This document shows, in pieces, positions 1 through 11,198 of a stretch of 64,000 bases of DNA. Numbering within the stretch: the first letter of the stretch is position 1; every line of letters starts with the position of its first letter. The translations under genes were made by a program, and so were the position numbers. Source of the DNA: Oxyruncus cristatus (Eukaryota > Chordata > Aves > Passeriformes > Cotingidae); NCBI GenBank assembly GCA_013399855.1, contig VXAY01002045.1, positions 310,001 to 374,000 of the forward strand. The letters run 5' to 3'. A model generated the notes under the pieces. That model searched no databases. It saw only the letters and a list, made by a program, of their open reading frames with translations, and was not told the origin of the DNA.

Positions 1-471
1 CAGCCTTGTCTGGAGGCAAGTGGAAATTTGCAGTGTTTTCTTTTTTTTAACATGTACCAAAGACCAGTTGTGAGCAAAGTTGTGGGAAGGAGGATCATTA
101 GTGTTGAGGTATTTCTATGAGGATCTGGTCCTTTGAAGAAACACAATATTTAGGACAGACACTGAGACTACAAGCTGTGATTTAGCTGCAAGCACCAGGA
201 TATGCCAAAGCAATTGTTGTTTGGAAGGCAGTGTTAGATCTCCTAACGTAAAACCCTAAAGCCCACCAACCAAAATCCTCCAAACATCAGCTTCTTTAAG
301 GAGTCCTAAAAACTGCATTAGCTCCAAGCAATCAAAAGCTCTCTCTGGGCTTTCAGCAAACCCATGGATAGCAGAAAGTGTTCCTTAAAATAACAAAGCT
401 TTAGCAGAAAACCAAACCTTGCCAAGGAATTAGGCATAAAGTTTGACATCAGCAATGAGAGTGTTCCTTAC
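1..471 (-). other. GRHL1 intron after exon 7 (incomplete)
   Basis: This is intronic sequence that runs off the window edge. I see no exon, repeat or RNA gene in it. Confidence 0.7.
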
Positions 472-583
472 CTATGTCAATGCATCTTTGTTTGGCCGTG
501 TGCTGTCTTGAGTGCCAGTATTTCCAATGCCTGAGCTGATCTTCCCTTGTTTTGTCTTCAGCAAACACAACCATAATGACACT
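472..583 (-). CDS. GRHL1: GRHL1 coding exon 7, CP2 domain (last exon in window)
   Basis: The exon encodes [18 protein letters not shown], then [19 protein letters not shown] plus one base. It is part of the DNA-binding domain; the basic [10 protein letters not shown] stretch is conserved across the family. The acceptor is CTTTCAG and the donor GTAAGG. The next exon, expected to begin ADYKESFN, is not present in positions 1-471. Confidence 0.96.
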
Positions 584-3500
584 CTGAAAGGAGAGGGAGG
601 GAAAGATTAAAAAAAATAAATAACTAAAATGTGAAAGATAAGAGGCCAGAGAGTATATTTGTGTTGGAAGTTCTCACTGGTATCAGGTTTTCCCACTTGA
701 GGCATCACAGTGTACCTGCCACACTGCTGCCAAACTGGAAGGCAGACAGCATCACTTTCTGGGTCATAAACAGAGATGAGCAGAGCTGCTCTCCTAACTA
801 GAATTCAAGGATCTCATTCCAGGTGTTGCATCACCTTTACACAAGTGCTGACACCACTTCTTAACAGACTGAGCCAGGATGGGTTGGTCTGAAAGTAGGT
901 GGACAGCAAAGGAAGGAACGTTGACGTAAGAGCAGGGGTAAGCTGGCCTTAGTGCTGATGCTCTAGTTTAGATTACTGCACTTTGGGAGAGTTTAAGGCC
1001 ACCACTGGACACACCCTCTTTCCCAAGAAACCACAAGAGCTGCCACTCACTCGGACTTTACTGATGGGGTGATGGATTCCTTCACTGCTGCTGACTTCTT
1101 TCAGCGTGATGGGGTAAAATTGACCTTTGTTCAAGTAAGTCATTGTGCTGTCCCCAGGCTTCTGTCGGAGAGACTTGGAGGCTTCCAGAGTGTATTCAAA
1201 GTTATTCCTATAGAGCAAAGAGGGTAGCGATTGCTAAGGCATTTTCCTGGAAAGCCGACTAAACATTCCACGTTTAATTTGGAGAAATTCCAAAGTCGTT
1301 AGTTGACTCATTAAGCCATCAACAGGCAAGGAAGTTGGAAAACAGGATGAGCCCCTTTTTCAACCATTTCCTTCATGAATGAACATTTAAGAGAAGTTCT
1401 TGGCAAGCTGAATCCCAAAACAAATCAGCAGGCAAGACTGGAAGGTCCCTATTCAGCCTGAGAGCAGCAAGTTGCTCTCACGAAAAAAGAAAAGTATCTA
1501 TTAGCAATTTAATTAAATTCACAAGCTAATAAACTATTCAGTGGCCATGGCCCTCTTGGTCAACAGCAACTAATCAAACAACTAATTTGCTCCACTCCCT
1601 TGGAATTCAGACGAGCTCCTATTTCTGCCGTAGATTTCCAGCAGAGAGAGAGCAAGACAAGCTGACCAGGGAGAGGGACACAGCTGGAAGCAAACTCCCA
1701 GATCACCAAAAAGCTGACAGACAGCACTGCACCTTCCCATGGGACAGGGCACTGGTGCAAGGACAGTGACCGAAGCTGGGTTTATTTCCAACCCTGTAAG
1801 TAGTTTTCCTGAAAGTAGTTTTCTTTAAAGACAAAGGTAGGATTTTCAGCTGTGAAATTCAAATGAGCAGACACTGTTGTGGTTTTGAGATCCACAGCCC
1901 TTCCAGTATCTGTCTGAGACTTGGTGCAGAATGGCATGAGCTGTACCGTTTGCTTTTGGATGACTGTAAGAGAATAGGAGGATATGGGAAAATGGGGGCC
2001 TCAAAGCATTACCCAGAAATGCTGTCAAAAACATAATCTTCTGAATTCATGTTGGCCATCCGCAGATTCAGTTCAGTAGGAAAGAAAACCTGGGGTAAAC
2101 ACAAAATGAAACACAACAATTAACACAACAGCAACAAGAAAAGTCAAGATTAAACTGATAATCATTACCACAGAACTTCTGGCAAGCAAATTGATCATCA
2201 GATACCAACTGGTTTTTGGTCTAACAGGACACTTGAGTAGTGTTTTAATCCAAAACTTGTGGGTGTCAACTAAGAACAACATCTGACAAACCTTCTGAGT
2301 CAGCTTAGGGCAACATTTTAAAGCTTTCCCAAATCTCAAAGAAAGGGTATAGCTACATAGCTCTTTAAGGTTTGGCTTAAAAATCAAACACAGTAACACT
2401 GTTGTTTTCAGTTGGTACCATAAAACAAACCCCATGGATTTCCATCCAGATTTAACTCTCACTCAAGGCCCCTACATAATCCAGCTGTTTTCCACTGGTA
2501 CACACCACACCTAAAAACTGGCAGTAAAGAAGCTTACAGACATAGTCACTTCAGTTTGGTACCTGCAAAGGCACCACGGAGTGCTAAACTCTTGCAGAAC
2601 CTGGCTCAGTGCTGTGGCTCGAGATAACCATTTCCACAGTATGCAAGCCAAAGCCTCTGTCACTGGTAATATTAATCATTTGCTTTTGATAACGATTTCA
2701 CGTTGCGAGGGTTTAATTTTAAGTTACTTATGAACCTTTCTGAGAAAGTCTTCTATTCCTAGAACAACTGGACAGAGATTCCTGACTCATGTAACGAGAA
2801 CAGTTAAAGATGGAACTGGATCTCTCCGTCCAGATCAAGACACGCACACAGACACACACAGGGCAGCTGCCTCTCTGGGTACCTCTTGCACGCCCTCCTT
2901 GAAAGTCTCCGAGAAGGTGGAGTCTGGTGTTCGCCTCTGGGAGTTTTGGGGCTGGGTGTTGGAACTGAACTGGTCAGGATTGAGGTTCCTGTCAAAGACC
3001 ACCACTCGCTCAGGGGGCTCGGGGTGGTAGACACTCGGTGGGATGCCCACGGCAAAGCCATGGGGCTGCGTCTCCGTTTTGATGGAATGGGTGGGCATCG
3101 TGGCAATCGAAACCGTGACTGTTGTGTCAGGGGTTGTGAGGTGGCCTCGCTTGTCCATGCCCATCTGAGGGGTATGTGGAAGGACAATATTGAAAGGCAC
3201 ATTTTTCAGAACCTGGACTCTGTTTTCTCCAGCAGAAATGAGCGACTGTTCTGTCACATTTTGGATGCTGTTCCTAAAAGGGGCAAAAAGAAATCACACT
3301 TAAGTTGTACAGCTTATTTTCTCATTAAGCAAGAGCTAGAAATACTTCTCGGCCTTTTAGACAAGGATAGCTGACACCAACTCTCCTACTTGTGCAGAAC
3401 AGCTCAATCCTAACCTGAAAAGCTGATAAACTCATTAAAAACCAAAAACTCCTCACCCACTGCTAACCAGCCCACCTTGGAGATGAATTGGCCTGGAGCA

Positions 3501-6500
3501 AAGGGTGAGGGTTCACAGCCCAGATCCTCACTGCTGCTTGGAAAACAGCAGTCCAAAACTAAGTGCTTCGAGGCCCTTCCCACCACTCATCGGCACACAC
3601 AGGCTCCATGGAACTGCTCTTTGGCAGAGGGAGAAGGACTGAGAGCAAGGTTGCTGCTCCTCTGCCCCAGGACTGCGCACCACCTGAGAAGCACTAATAG
3701 GGAAATTACACCCCTCTCTCATACACAAACCCCCAAGAAAATCCACACTGAGACTCCTGGGAGTGGTTTGCATAACTTGCCACTCTCCACCCCGCCACAC
3801 TCATTTCTGCCAGGACAACACAGATCTGTGGCTGAGCTGACCTCAAAGCTAGCAGCCCGCCCTCCCTTTCTCCCTCCCCACAAAGTGGTCCTGCCTGCTC
3901 CCTTGCACCAATTCTGATGCTCCCCTGCCTCCTTGATGAGCCAGTTCAGCTTGTTCTGCTGGAACAAGCCACCTTTTTTTCCCTGCTTGGTGATGGGTCA
4001 GTGTAAGACCAGAGCTGGTACAAGGGGAGCAGTGGAAACCAGACTGCTCTTCTAAACAACAGGCTATTCAATCAGCTTAGCCAGACCACAAAACCTCACC
4101 TCGGATCCTTAAAGCATTCTAATCTGTCCAAAGAAAGAGGATGGTAGAACTGGAAGCCTGGCTCGAGTGAACCTCACATTGGCAATATTCACTTTATCAG
4201 TATCATTTTCTGCTTGAAAGAGGGAGGGCAGAAAGGGGAAGAAAGAAAGGAGTTCCAGAGGATACAAAGGAAGTCCAAGCAATACCAACCTGAAACTAAA
4301 CTACAAGCACTTTGAAGTCCTTCCCTACTGGCCCAATGCATGAAACAGCAATGCTGCTGGTAACCGAGTGCAACATCTGCAGAGAGTAACTGAAGTACCC
4401 TCATGCAAAAATAAAAGAGTCACCAGAGACCTCCACTGCCTGGGGAAGGGGTGCCTGCGCTACCAGACTGTGCCTGATGTTACACAGAGCAGCTTTTGCT
4501 ATGCTGACTGTATGACACTAATACAAAAAACAGATGGATGGCAACTGCAAGAAGCAGTTTGAGCTTCAGCTCTCCACACTGTTCTCCAATCCCCATCTTG
4601 TTCCTGGAACACAGGAATCCAGATCACAGAGTAAAATCAAACAATCTCTCTCTTCCAGCACAACACAATAGTGCAGCAAGTTACTTTCCTTAAGCAGCTT
4701 TCATGGTCTAGGAGGGAAGGGAGATAAGCATAGAAGCAGTAATAAATATAATACCTTTTGCTATGGTCTTGTTCAGGATGTTCTACCTCTGGTTTAGCTG
4801 TTGAAGATCTCCTCTCCCTTGGAACCTGGGAAATTTAAGACATACTATAATTCAATTCTTACTCCCATACAAAAAAAAAAATTATCTCCTTAAAGCACAG
4901 CCTTTTGGTCAAATTAAGAAAGCATTACTCTCTGATGGCCAGTCATTATTAGCATTACAGCTTGACCAGTATTCGCAGGGTTTGGGGATGCCAGGCCCAC
5001 CCCAGGAGACACCCCACGGATCCCCTTGCCTTGGGCTCCTGTCAGCACCAGGTGGTGGGAAAACCAGTGTAGAAAGCCATCCATCCTTGGCTGGAGCATC
5101 AGCACCAGGGCGAGCAGGACCAGGAGGAGATTTCCCAAGGTTTGTGCTGGCAGTGCAGATTTACTCTTCTGCAGGCTGGTAGAGTTCAGTTTGCTGGATG
5201 AACTCAAAGCTTGTGAAAGGACAGTGCTCCATAGCCACTTCCCCAAGAACACATGCTCTCTAGGCAATCCCTCTAAGACCACTTGAGGTTCTCCTTTCTT
5301 CCTGGACATCAGGGGATTTGTGCAGGACCAGGTCCAATAAGCATATTGGGATGTTACAGCTTATATTTGTGCATGGCCACACACAACACACTGGCCCAAG
5401 CTATATTAAATATTTTAAAAACAAAAGGTAACAACCAGTGCTCCATATTTAAGACAGCTCAGTACCACTCCTCGTATTTTATGCCATGGACACGATTTGC
5501 CCTGAAAACACAACACCAATCACACAAGTCCCCTCATCCACACACATGCGCACCCATTTTCCTGGCTGCCCTGCAAGTCCAAGGCACACAGACCGTGAAC
5601 TCTTGGAGCTGTGGTGGCTCAGTTCCTCGGATGGAGCACACAGCCAGTGCCTCAGCAACCCAAACAGCTCTTGCAACCGCTGGCACAAGCCCCTGGTGCT
5701 CAGGTCCCCTCAGCCACACAGCAAGTCCAGACAAGCTCCCCTGCCAACCCACACATAGGACCCAGGACTTTTGCCACCCTCAACACGGCTCCTGAACAAG
5801 CAAAGCAAACACCTTCTGGTGTATGGACAAGTGAACTCCCACCACTTTTCTTTGCTGAAGCCTGTTCAGATCCTGCCTCCGTTTGCCAGCTTGGGTCCAG
5901 CATGGGGAACTACCACTTTAGTGCTAACTCGAAGGCTGATGGAATACCCGCATGAACAGCACACTATTTTAAACAACCACCAAGTGAAAACTAAGTCCTC
6001 ATTCTCACGCATTACCATCAATCTCCAATAACACCAGAATTCTTAGATTTTCTATGGTAACCAGCAAAATTTGGAGAACCTCTAGCTGGAGACTGCTGGG
6101 AGACCAGCACTAGCTAGTCTGAAAAACAAGGATCTTCCAAGCTGCATTTGGCCAATGCTCCCAAACGATAGATTTTTCTCAAAATTTGTTGCCTATAAGG
6201 CCTTATTAACCACAGTTGAGCAATCAAGGTAGCTCAATAGTCAAACAGAAGGAAACGAAAGTTGTTTGGTTTTGCTGGTTTGTCATTTTTTTTTTTAAAT
6301 ACAAAAGTGATCTCATCAGTTGCCTTTCATATTGCAGAGGGGGCGTACTAGAACTGCCCAGACATCATCTCTCCAACGTTACTCCATAACAGCCCACAAT
6401 AAATCTTTCAACCTCTAACTATTTTGCTTCATCCAGGTGTGCAGCATACCTGTTCTTCCACTGATATTTTTCTGTACACCCACTGATACCCAAACATAAG

Positions 6501-9500
6501 AGGAAACCCTGAATTAGGCATTTATGTACAGCAAATCTCTTCTGCTTTGCTGAGCGTGAAGGATAAACATCAACGTTCTTTTTGTAATCTACAGGTTTAG
6601 AGATCGAAATTGATTTTGCGCATTGAAATTGTTCCAGTGAAAGCATGTTGTTGTTTCTTCTTTTTCCCCCAAAAGCACAGCAAGCACAGGCACAAAGCAG
6701 AAAGCCAGTTTTCTCACAAAACTAGCTGAATAACATCCACATCAGTGAGTCTGTGGCATTCTGTCATGCGTGTGTGGAGTGTTAATCTCCATATTAAGCA
6801 TTACAAGAATATTTTGATACATAAGACGTGTTCAACTTTTAAAAAGGGCAGGCAAGGATTTTGTCTGCACCAAGCAACCTCTCCTTGTGCTTGAAGAACA
6901 CACTGAGGCTGGCAACTCCACTCACTACTGCTAAAAGGCACTAGCCAAAATGCCAGGCACGAGAGCCAACTCAGACTCCTGCACGCTCAGCAAAGAAAAA
7001 ACAGGCGTCTTCACCCAGTAAGCCAGGCCACCACAGCACCGGCGTCTTAACACAAGCAGGAGCCCTCCCTGCCTGGAAATGCCTGCTGGTCTCTACTGAC
7101 CTGGACTAGAGACAACTACCCTGGCTTATACTTTTGGTATTTAGGAAAGAAAGCTCAGCAAAATGCACCCCATGCAGACGAGAATCTGTTTGACTGCTCA
7201 ATTCAGCTGTGAGCAACTAGGAAGGCACACGTCTCAAAGACGACCATGAATGCTGGGGAAGAGAACCAAAATTGCTGAAGTATTAACAGCAGTTGAAGCT
7301 CACTGAGGGTTAGAGAGATGCAGATAACTCCTTCAGGTGGACACTTCTGCCTCACACACCACCAAAAATCTGTAGTTACAGCTTAGTATCAGCTGAGACT
7401 AAAGTAATAACACAACAAAGCCCCAGCAAAAGGCAACGGTCCACCACGTGAGCAAAAGAAGTTTCTTTCTCCATGTACACTTACATTCAGACAGGGATAT
7501 GGTACAAAAGTGTCATTCTTCATGACAATTTCTATAACTCATTGCCTTCTGCAGAGCCCAGGGTGAAGAAGCAAAGAAACTGCTGCTGAAGCCGAAAAGC
7601 AGCAAAGTGCTACCGAACCTTTACATTAAGATCCAGGGGATCTTATTTTACAGAGCTCAAAATAAAACAGATTTCAGAAAGAGACGTGGAGTTTTTTTCC
7701 CCTTGAAAACCACATCATTTAAAGTCCTCGCGATCTATTCATAGTTTCTGTAAAATCCTCTAGCAAATGACACCTTTCCCACAGGTGGAACAAGAGCTCC
7801 TCTGGCTGCCAGAGCGTAACCCACGCCAATCTACCTTATAGTAATCATACAGCAGTCCCAGGGCAGCCGCGCTGTCTTCATCCCCATTGATGCTCATCAT
7901 AGCTTTGGTAGCTGCTGTAAGGGGATTTTCAAGAAAGGTTTTCCAGGCCTCATCTTCATTGGTGTAAGGACGTCTCTGAGAGTAGAGAGAATCATTCTGA
8001 AGAACCAACACGGGTCTTTTACTTGAATCATAACAAAAAAAAAAGAAGAAATAAAGAAAGCCACCTGTTAGAACACATGAAAAACATTCCTAAAGTTCTT
8101 CAAAATAAGCTGCCCCAGTTTCACAGGGTTCACACTCTGATTCAGTGTACTACAAGGATTACTCAACACAAAAAGCCCAGAAACCTAATTCTGATCTCAC
8201 TCATGCCCGGTGTAAATCAGGATTAATTTGACCAAACTCAGATGGATTACACCAGCCTATATAAAGAGGCAAAGCCGTTTAAGACCGCACCTGACCTGCT
8301 CATGCTCTGAATCCAACCCAGAAAGAGTTACACACACTAGCCTACCACTTACCAAGCCTCCTATGTAATACTGCCAAGCTGCAACCTGTTCCAGTTACCA
8401 CGTGGAATTAGAAAATGTGAATTAACGACACATCTCTTTCCTCCAGTGCTTTCAAATGTCTTCACTCCCAGAATATATCTAAAAACACCACCTAGAAGCT
8501 ATCCATTAGTTAGAGACTACACAGGGAAATTGGTCAAGGGGACTTGAAATCAAAGCAGCAGTGTTTTTCTCTGACAAAGGAAACCAAAAGACTTACTGCC
8601 TGGTTACTGTTGAAATTTTCTGTGACACTAGCTTGAAACATCCTCAACAGATAAGTGAAGAAAAAAAAGAAAAGAAGAGTTATTCCCTTTATGTTGCAAT
8701 ATATAAAAAAGAAATTATATTTACTCTGAACATTTTGAGATTGCTGGGAACAAGAAAGCTCCAACATAACTTGGACCTTCTGCCCAAAGGCAAAAGCGGG
8801 ACGTGCAGAAAATGTTGTCCTGCCAGCCCAGACAACTTAGTATTTTTTTTGTTCTATTTGTTTAGTATTTTTTTGTTCTATTTGTAAAATATATGCTTCC
8901 TCTTGCAAGTCAGCTCAAGACAATGTTTAAATCTGACTTTTAAACCAGTTCAAACAGTTTTCTTTCCAGTGCAAGTGTAATATTAATTTACCGCAGATTG
9001 GTTGAAGGAGAAGGAGAGGCCTCTTTATTTTCTTAAATAATCCCAAACTTGTCATTTTTAATGAACTGGTAACAGTTTAAAATAAATAAATAATTATTTA
9101 AAAACAACTAACCCCACAAAAAGCAGTTCCCCACCACCATCACACTTTTTCCCCGGTAGATAAGCATTCTTTGCATCTATTTACCCAGATGCATTCAGGG
9201 ACTGAAATATACTACAAGTACAAAAAGTTGTGAAATAGAAAGTTGTGAAATACCCTAATCACTATAATCAGCTTAGCAGTATCCTACATTTATCACCACC
9301 TTCTACCAAAAAGATTGCAAAGCAAATTACGCATTCGATGCTTTATCAGTTACACAAGTCATCTTGCTGAGCTTCCATCGGACAGCTTGGCTGAGCTGAA
9401 GACACTGAAAGCAGGTGGGAGTTTCCAGGACTTGTAAGAGCACTTTGTGGCTATAAATCAGTATTATACAGTTGGCAAAAAGCAAACAACGACGACATAA

Positions 9501-11099
9501 GAGACAAGCTCTTGAATCCAGCCCTTTCTTTAGGTCTTCATACATATTTGTATACGCAACAAAATGCAGATACCTTTTGTATTGAGGACATCATCTTTCT
9601 ACCAAAGTCAGGGGAGCAGCAGAAGACAAAGCAAAATTTTCTTCAGGGACAGGATACAAGTTCCTATTCTTATACAATGTGATAAAAGAAACCTCAAATA
9701 TCCATCCCAAATGGGTAAGTCCTCCAGTTACACTCTCGTGGGGAAAAAGTAACTGGAAGTAACCTGGGTACAGTTCACTTGATCCATCCCTGCCAAGCTG
9801 AAGGGATAAGTCAGCCTTGCTGGAACTCACAGCACTAAGCTAATTCCCTCCAGCAAAGCAACTCACGTGCAAAGAGAGAACCAAGGAAGAATCAAAAATA
9901 CTGAGAACTAAAGCAGCAACTAACCAGAAACATAGCCAAATGCAAACCCTACATATTTTGGTGTGATTTTTTTGTCACTGAAACACACAAATATAATGCA
10001 CGTTGCCCTATGGGTAACGCACCCCACTACAAAAAGCACAGAAAAAATTATCTGCAAAATTATCAAGAGAAGCGGAGGGTTTGACAGGAACTTAATCCTT
10101 TAGGAGAAACACAGCTTCTTTCAGGAAAGCAAAAATATACTAATAAGAGAAGGCACACATATTTTTCCTAAGTTTTAAAAGGTAACTGGCATGTGGATTT
10201 GCTCACAAATTAGTACATGTGTCCAGCAAAGGTTGGAATTAAGTTTCCTACTGCAGTTTTTAATAATTTCTGAATTTTATTTCCTACGTGAATGCAGTGG
10301 GAGCAGAGAAGTATTACAAAAAGCAGATACTTTCTCTTTGCCTGCGACGATCCCCCAGCCCTCAACACTCCGTGTTCAGATCACAGAAACTATTCCTACT
10401 TCGCTGATCCAGGATTCTGCCTTCTCCCTCACCCTGCAATTTACCTGGCGACGCTCAGGGCTGCCCAGCCGCGCTGTAGCTGCTCCTGCACAGCGCACAC
10501 CTTTAATGCTGAGGCAGCACCGCGGGTTTCTTTCACCGTCTCCTGCGTGCCAGAACAGTGAAGTGCACGTAACCAAACGGCTACGGCCTTATCTACTAAG
10601 AGTCACTGGAAATAAGGACACCTACGAAAAATCCTCATCACAGAGATGCCTTCGCGAGCTGCTGCACTGGAGTCCTCTTTATAGGGTAGGATACTGAAAT
10701 AAAAACTTCGGTAAAACCCTACACTTTGCCTAGGACAGGAGTTGGTTGAGTCACCAACCATTCAAAGTATAGAAATTTTATAATCGGTTCTCCAAATCAA
10801 ATCAGTTCAGAATTACCCCATATTCTGGCATTCAGGCGCTCACGGCCACCGTCTACAGACGGACACGGCGACAAGTGTAGGAAGAGACCCAAAATCTTTA
10901 AACACCAGTCGGGATCCGCTTGAAGGCGACGTCTCGCATTCACCACCACGGAGTTATAGCACAAACACCTCGAGCTCAGTTTAACTCTTTCCGCACCCAG
11001 TTTCAGCTACTCCGGCGTCGCCGCAGCCGAGCTCGCCGGGAGCTCCCCTTACCTGCCGAAGTCCACCTTGCCAGAGGGATGCGCCTCGTAGAAGTCCAT
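472..11099 (-). CDS. GRHL1: GRHL1, Grainyhead-like transcription factor 1, 5' part of gene (7 coding exons)
   Basis: Exons in transcript order are 11053-11099, 7835-8021, 4755-4825, 2883-3273, 2013-2089, 1051-1207 and 472-583. All introns have GT/AG borders, and the phases join without a break into 347 codons plus one base. Known role of the family: a nuclear factor that binds AACCGGTT-type sites as a dimer and controls epithelial and desmosome genes. Seen here: the N-terminal activation region (about residues 17-232, including [19 protein letters not shown]) and the start of the CP2/Grainyhead DNA-binding domain (from about residue 259, [14 protein letters not shown], then [10 protein letters not shown] and [10 protein letters not shown]). 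The remaining DNA-binding domain and the C-terminal dimerization domain lie beyond position 1. The choice of GRHL1 over GRHL2 or GRHL3 rests on stretches such as [18 protein letters not shown] and [17 protein letters not shown]. The gene lies downstream of TAF1B in the same orientation, as in human. Confidence 0.93.
1051..1207 (-). CDS. GRHL1: GRHL1 coding exon 6, start of CP2 DNA-binding domain
   Basis: The exon holds one base plus 52 codons, from [19 protein letters not shown] through [16 protein letters not shown] to HHPISKVR. The [14 protein letters not shown] block is the hallmark entry strand of the Grainyhead/CP2 fold. The acceptor is CTATAG and the donor the near-consensus GTGAGT. The exon ends in phase 0. 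Confidence 0.96.
2013..2089 (-). CDS. GRHL1: GRHL1 coding exon 5
   Basis: This 77-base exon encodes [19 protein letters not shown] and then VFDSIS plus two bases of a Gly codon. It continues exon 4 (GVQE|VFFP) and joins exon 6 ([12 protein letters not shown]). It matches the family segment just before the CP2 DNA-binding domain. The acceptor is CCCCAG and the donor GTAATG. Confidence 0.93.
2841..2860 (-). repeat. CA/TG-rich run downstream of the exon 4 donor
   Basis: The plus strand reads cacgcacacagacacacaca. In the transcript this is a UG-rich run that begins about 22 bases after the 5' splice site of GRHL1 exon 4. UG-rich intronic runs are known binding sites for CELF and TDP-43 type splicing factors. 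Any effect here is inference. Confidence 0.6.
2883..3273 (-). CDS. GRHL1: GRHL1 coding exon 4 (large activation-region exon)
   Basis: The exon has 391 bases: the last base of an Arg codon and then 130 codons, starting [18 protein letters not shown] and ending [11 protein letters not shown]. It covers about residues 103-232, the GRHL1-specific part of the activation region. The acceptor is CTTTTAG. The donor GAG|GTACCC is weak, because positions +4 to +6 do not match GTAAGT. Reading on into the intron would add 15 codons ([15 protein letters not shown]) before a stop at 2835-2837. A UG-rich run follows about 22 bases after the donor. Confidence 0.95.
3274..4754 (-). other. GRHL1 intron 3
   Basis: The intron holds a short U2-like segment at 3342-3370 and a GC-richer stretch at about 3480-3960 with overlapping open frames on both strands that show no recognisable domain. 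No exon or mobile element was recognised. Confidence 0.55.
3342..3370 (+). other. Short match to the 5' end of U2 snRNA (possible pseudogene fragment)
   Basis: The 14-base string cttctcggccttttag, less its last two bases, is identical to U2 snRNA near its 5' end. The flanking bases (ata before it, acaagga after it) agree only partly with U2. Similarity fades after about 30 bases, and no Sm site or 3' stem is seen. It is at best a truncated retrocopy on the strand opposite to GRHL1, and chance cannot be excluded. Confidence 0.3.
4755..4825 (-). CDS. GRHL1: GRHL1 coding exon 3
   Basis: This 71-base exon encodes [20 protein letters not shown] and then HSK plus two bases. It follows exon 2 directly in phase 0 (YYK|VPRERR, as in other GRHL1 proteins). 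The acceptor is CCCAG and the donor GTATTA. It is part of the low-complexity linker in the activation region. Confidence 0.93.
4826..7834 (-). other. GRHL1 intron 2
   Basis: This intron is about 3 kb long. A moderately GC-rich part at 4980-5900 carries many overlapping open frames on both strands, none with recognisable content. No CR1 copy, RNA gene or extra GRHL1 exon was recognised. Confidence 0.55.
7835..8021 (-). CDS. GRHL1: GRHL1 coding exon 2
   Basis: The exon holds one base plus 62 codons, from [10 protein letters not shown] to LLYDYYK. It carries the most conserved N-terminal block of the GRHL family, [20 protein letters not shown] followed by [15 protein letters not shown]. The acceptor is an AG right before the exon (8022-8023), without a long pyrimidine tract, and the donor is GTAGAT. 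The exon ends in phase 0. Confidence 0.95.
8838..8884. repeat. Tandem duplication, about 25-bp unit, two copies
   Basis: The unit tagta, a run of seven to eight T, then gttctatttg, occurs at 8838-8860 and again at 8863-8884. The copies differ in T-run length, which suggests a local slippage duplication. Confidence 0.75.
9225..9252. repeat. Two-copy tandem repeat of aagttgtgaaata
   Basis: The 13-base unit at 9225-9237 is repeated right away at about 9240-9252. It lies within GRHL1 intron 1. Confidence 0.65.
11053..11099 (-). CDS. GRHL1: GRHL1 first coding exon (15 codons, start ATG at 11099-11097)
   Basis: The exon encodes [15 protein letters not shown] and ends in AG before a strong donor, GTAAGG. 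The two leftover bases join the first base of the exon at 7835-8021 to give AGT (Ser), followed by [10 protein letters not shown], so the phase fits exactly. The ATG lies in a good initiation context (CCCCC before ATGG) inside a CpG island. The peptide differs from the short MTQEYDN-type start I know for other vertebrate GRHL1 proteins, so this may be an alternative first exon. The usual one could lie in the 11199-11757 assembly gap. Confidence 0.68.
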
Positions 11100-11198
11100 G
11101 GGGGCCGCTGTGGCCGCCGGGCAGCGGCGCGGGGGCTCGGCCCGGTCCCTCGGCCCCGGCACAGGGGACTCCCGGCGCTACTCCGCGCCCGCTGCTCC

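Larger units (their letters stand above)
584..2882 (-). other. GRHL1 introns between exons 4 and 7
   Basis: Three introns (584-1050, 1208-2012 and 2090-2882) separate the exons. Apart from the CA/TG-rich run at 2841-2860 just inside the intron after exon 4, I recognise nothing in them. The open frames here, including one of 129 codons at 2073-2462, only overlap exon edges or lack any recognisable content. Confidence 0.6.
8022..11052 (-). other. GRHL1 intron 1
   Basis: This intron is about 3 kb long. It holds two small tandem duplications (8838-8884 and 9225-9252) and AT-rich sequence including an AAAT run near 9077-9095. By eye I found no exon encoding the MTQEYDN-like start known from other GRHL1 proteins. 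Confidence 0.5.

Noticed and set aside
2886..3374. 162-codon plus-strand frame
   Set aside because: It is the antisense of GRHL1 exon 4, whose minus-strand translation is clearly the real one.
5283..5795. 170-codon plus-strand frame in GRHL1 intron 2
   Set aside because: It overlaps several other frames on both strands in a GC-richer stretch, has no domain, and has no counterpart in GRHL1 orthologues.
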